A stretch of 5,960 nucleotides of DNA from a bacterium. Its GTDB lineage: Bacteria > Atribacterota > Phoenicimicrobiia > Phoenicimicrobiales > Phoenicimicrobiaceae. Below the pieces are notes generated by a model. That model was given only the letters and a program-made list of their open reading frames with translations. It had not been told where the DNA came from and did no database searches. Positions 3,976 to 5,960 of the stretch are shown piece by piece. The translations under genes and the position numbers were made by a program. The DNA is taken from contig JAHJOY010000215.1 in the NCBI GenBank assembly GCA_018819665.1, forward strand, positions 1 through 5,960, in the 5' to 3' direction. Each line of letters opens with the position of its first letter. Position 1 is the first letter of the stretch.

Positions 3976-5960
3976 ATGAAAAAATGTTATCAGCAATCTA
4001 TTGATGAGGTTGTTCAGTACAGTAAAACTGATCTAAAAATAGGATTATCCTCTCCGGAAGTGAAAAAACGATTGGACGAAGCAGGACTCAATCAACTGGA
4101 GGAAAAGAAAGGCTGCACTCCCTGGGATATGTTTTTGGGGCAGTTTAAAGATGTTCTGGTTCTTATTTTACTGATTTCGGCTCTGGTATCATTTATTTTA
4201 GGGGAAGTAAGTGATGCTATTGTTATTGCTATAATCTTAATTTTAAATGCTACTTTAGGAGTAGTCCAGGAGTATAAAGCAGAGAAGTCACTGGCTGCTT
4301 TAAAGAAGATGACCACACCCAATGCTTTGGTAATAAGAGATGGAAGACAGGCCAGGATCGAAACCACTCAATTGGTACCAGGTGATATTGTCCTTTTAGA
4401 ATCTGGTGACCATATACCCGCTGACCTCCGTCTCTCTACAGTTACTAATCTTAAGATACAGGAGGCTGTCCTAACCGGTGAATCAGTGCCGGTTGAAAAG
4501 AAGAGTGAGTTAATAGATAAAGAAAATGTTTATCTAGGTGATCGGAATAATCTAGCTTTTATGGGAACTGCAGTTATCTCCGGAAGAGGTAGAGGGATTG
4601 TAGTTGCTACGGGGATGAAAACAGAGATAGGTCAGATTGCGGGGATGTTAGAAGAACAGAAACAAGAGGAAACTCCATTACAAAAGAAATTAAATCAAGT
4701 TGGTAAAAAAATGGGCTTGATTATATTAATTGTGGTGGGATTTGTTGTTTTATTAGGTTATTTACGCGGTATTGAATTTTTTGAGATGTTTCTTATCGGA
4801 ATTTCTCTGGCTGTAGCCGCGGTTCCAGAAGGCTTACCAGCAGTGGTAACAGTTGTTTTAGCTCTCGGAGTACAGAGAATGATAAAAAAACACGTTATTG
4901 TCCGACGTTTACCGGCAGTAGAAACTTTAGGTGCTACGACAGTTATCTGCTCGGATAAAACCGGGACTTTAACTCAGAACCAGATGACAGTAAGAAAATT
5001 AGTTCTTCCGGAAAAAAATATTGAAGTAGAAGGAGAAGGTTATCAGCCGGTGGGGAAATTTTATCAAACCGAGCAAGAGATTCAACCCCAAACAGATCCA
5101 GATTTATCCTTATTGTTAAGAGGAGCAGTCCTTTGCAATAATGCCGAACTGCAAAAGAATAATGATAATGAACAGTGGGAAATTATTGGTGATCCTACCG
5201 AGGGTGCTCTGGTAGTAACCGCCGCTAAAGCTGGTTATGATAAGAAAAAACTGGAAGAGGATTATCCTCGAGTGAAAGAATTTCCTTTTGATTCAGATCG
5301 TAAACAGATGTCTACTATTCATCAGACAACTGATGGAAATCAAATTATTTTTGTCAAAGGGGCCCCTGATCAGGTGATCAGCTATTGTAAATATTATCAG
5401 AAAAATGGCAAGAAAGAAGAGATGGGAGAATCCATAAAAAATAAGGTTTTATCTCAGAATAGGGAATTGGCTCAGGAAGCCTTACGAGTTTTAGCCATAG
5501 CTTTTAGACCTGTGGATATAAAAAAAATAAAAAACCCCGAGAGAATTAAAGAAATAGAAGATGCAGAAAAGGAACTTACCTTTCTGGGATTAATAGCTAT
5601 GATTGATCCGCCTCGTAAGGAGGCTATTGAATCAGTAAAAACCTGTATGAAAGCTGGTATTATTCCGATTATGATTACTGGAGATTATTCTCTTACTGCT
5701 AAGGCAATCGCTTCTGAACTGGGTATATATCATTCGAGAGATAGGATTATTACCGGAGAAGAACTAGAAAAAATGTCGCAATCTGAATTAGAAGAGGCGG
5801 TGGGAAATACTACTATCTTTGCCAGAGTATCTCCACGTCATAAACGTCGTATCGTTAGCGCTTTACAGAAGAATAAACAAGTGGTAGCTATGACCGGAGA
5901 CGGGGTAAATGATGCACCGGCCTTAAAAGAATCGGATATCGGGATAGCTATGGGTATTAC
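3976..5960 (+). CDS. Calcium-type (P2A) cation-transporting P-type ATPase, 3' end outside window
   Basis: The frame is open from ATG to the window edge, giving 661 complete codons of a protein usually near 870-920 residues. It couples ATP hydrolysis to cation export across the cytoplasmic membrane, most likely Ca2+. Domains in order: N-terminal cation-ATPase domain (about 1-50), M1-M2 (about 59-98), actuator domain with TGES (167-170), M3 (about 247-263), M4 (about 272-298) with PEGLP (284-288), phosphorylation motif DKTGT (327-331, D327 the phosphorylated Asp), nucleotide domain with GDPTEGAL (405-412), FPFDSDRKQMS (436-446) and KGAP (461-464), then DPPR (544-547), MITGD (566-570) and GDGVNDAP (641-648). 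E285 in M4 corresponds to the SERCA site II glutamate. The actuator and phosphorylation sites are intact. M5-M10, which finish the ion sites and decide Ca2+ versus Mn2+ or Na+/K+ preference, are not visible. Confidence 0.93.
   Translation, partial: MKKCYQQSIDEVVQYSKTDLKIGLSSPEVKKRLDEAGLNQLEEKKGCTPWDMFLGQFKDVLVLILLISALVSFILGEVSDAIVIAIILILNATLGVVQEYKAEKSLAALKKMTTPNALVIRDGRQARIETTQLVPGDIVLLESGDHIPADLRLSTVTNLKIQEAVLTGESVPVEKKSELIDKENVYLGDRNNLAFMGTAVISGRGRGIVVATGMKTEIGQIAGMLEEQKQEETPLQKKLNQVGKKMGLIILIVVGFVVLLGYLRGIEFFEMFLIGISLAVAAVPEGLPAVVTVVLALGVQRMIKKHVIVRRLPAVETLGATTVICSDKTGTLTQNQMTVRKLVLPEKNIEVEGEGYQPVGKFYQTEQEIQPQTDPDLSLLLRGAVLCNNAELQKNNDNEQWEIIGDPTEGALVVTAAKAGYDKKKLEEDYPRVKEFPFDSDRKQMSTIHQTTDGNQIIFVKGAPDQVISYCKYYQKNGKKEEMGESIKNKVLSQNRELAQEALRVLAIAFRPVDIKKIKNPERIKEIEDAEKELTFLGLIAMIDPPRKEAIESVKTCMKAGIIPIMITGDYSLTAKAIASELGIYHSRDRIITGEELEKMSQSELEEAVGNTTIFARVSPRHKRRIVSALQKNKQVVAMTGDGVNDAPALKESDIGIAMGI

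Noticed and set aside
4092..4367. Minus-strand open frame of 91 codons
   Set aside because: It is antisense to the N-terminal part of the P-type ATPase, whose own frame is strongly conserved; the antisense product resembles nothing known.

Overview
The window is AT-rich DNA with compact spacing, AGGAG-type ribosome binding sites and all recognisable genes on the + strand. This fits a low-GC Firmicutes/Clostridia-like or Atribacterota-like bacterium. The lineage is inferred from composition and general protein style only; no marker gene settles it.

Region 1 (1-1134). A short leader carries a 43-nt imperfect palindrome whose right arm contains a perfect TTGACA. It is followed by a small DUF456 membrane protein (113-598) and, 26 bp later, a GNAT-family N-acetyltransferase (625-1134). 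The two are probably co-transcribed. Region 2 (1135-1264) is a 130-bp spacer packed with repeats: three TGAAGAAATG copies, a GGGGTCA/TGACCCC inverted repeat, and a 14-bp perfect palindrome inside a larger hairpin. The spacer ends at the ribosome binding site of region 3.

Region 3 (1265-2764) is an intact 499-codon nuclease of the TM0106 type: a Cas4/RecB-like PD-(D/E)XK domain with a probable four-cysteine Fe-S site, followed by an RNase H-like DEDD exonuclease domain. It is probably a DNA-processing enzyme. No CRISPR array or cas neighbour is visible.

Region 4 (2765-3960) has no intact gene. It holds decayed pieces: a possible integrase C-terminal relic, a HAD phosphatase with its cap deleted and a frameshift, and a metallo-beta-lactamase-fold hydrolase with a one-base frameshift. 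The 3' half of the hydrolase has been replaced by the HTH tail of a REP-associated tyrosine transposase (RAYT). A GGGACGGT motif here is shared, inverted, with the palindrome at the window start. This is the most unusual part of the window.

Region 5 (3976-end) is the first 661 codons of a type IIA (Ca2+-type) P-type ATPase, open to the window edge. It has all cytoplasmic catalytic motifs and the M4 PEGLP ion-site motif, but M5-M10 lie outside.

The intact genes do not form one obvious pathway. I see no convincing new multi-gene system. The notable content is the mosaic of mobile-element debris and palindromic repeats between ordinary housekeeping or accessory genes.
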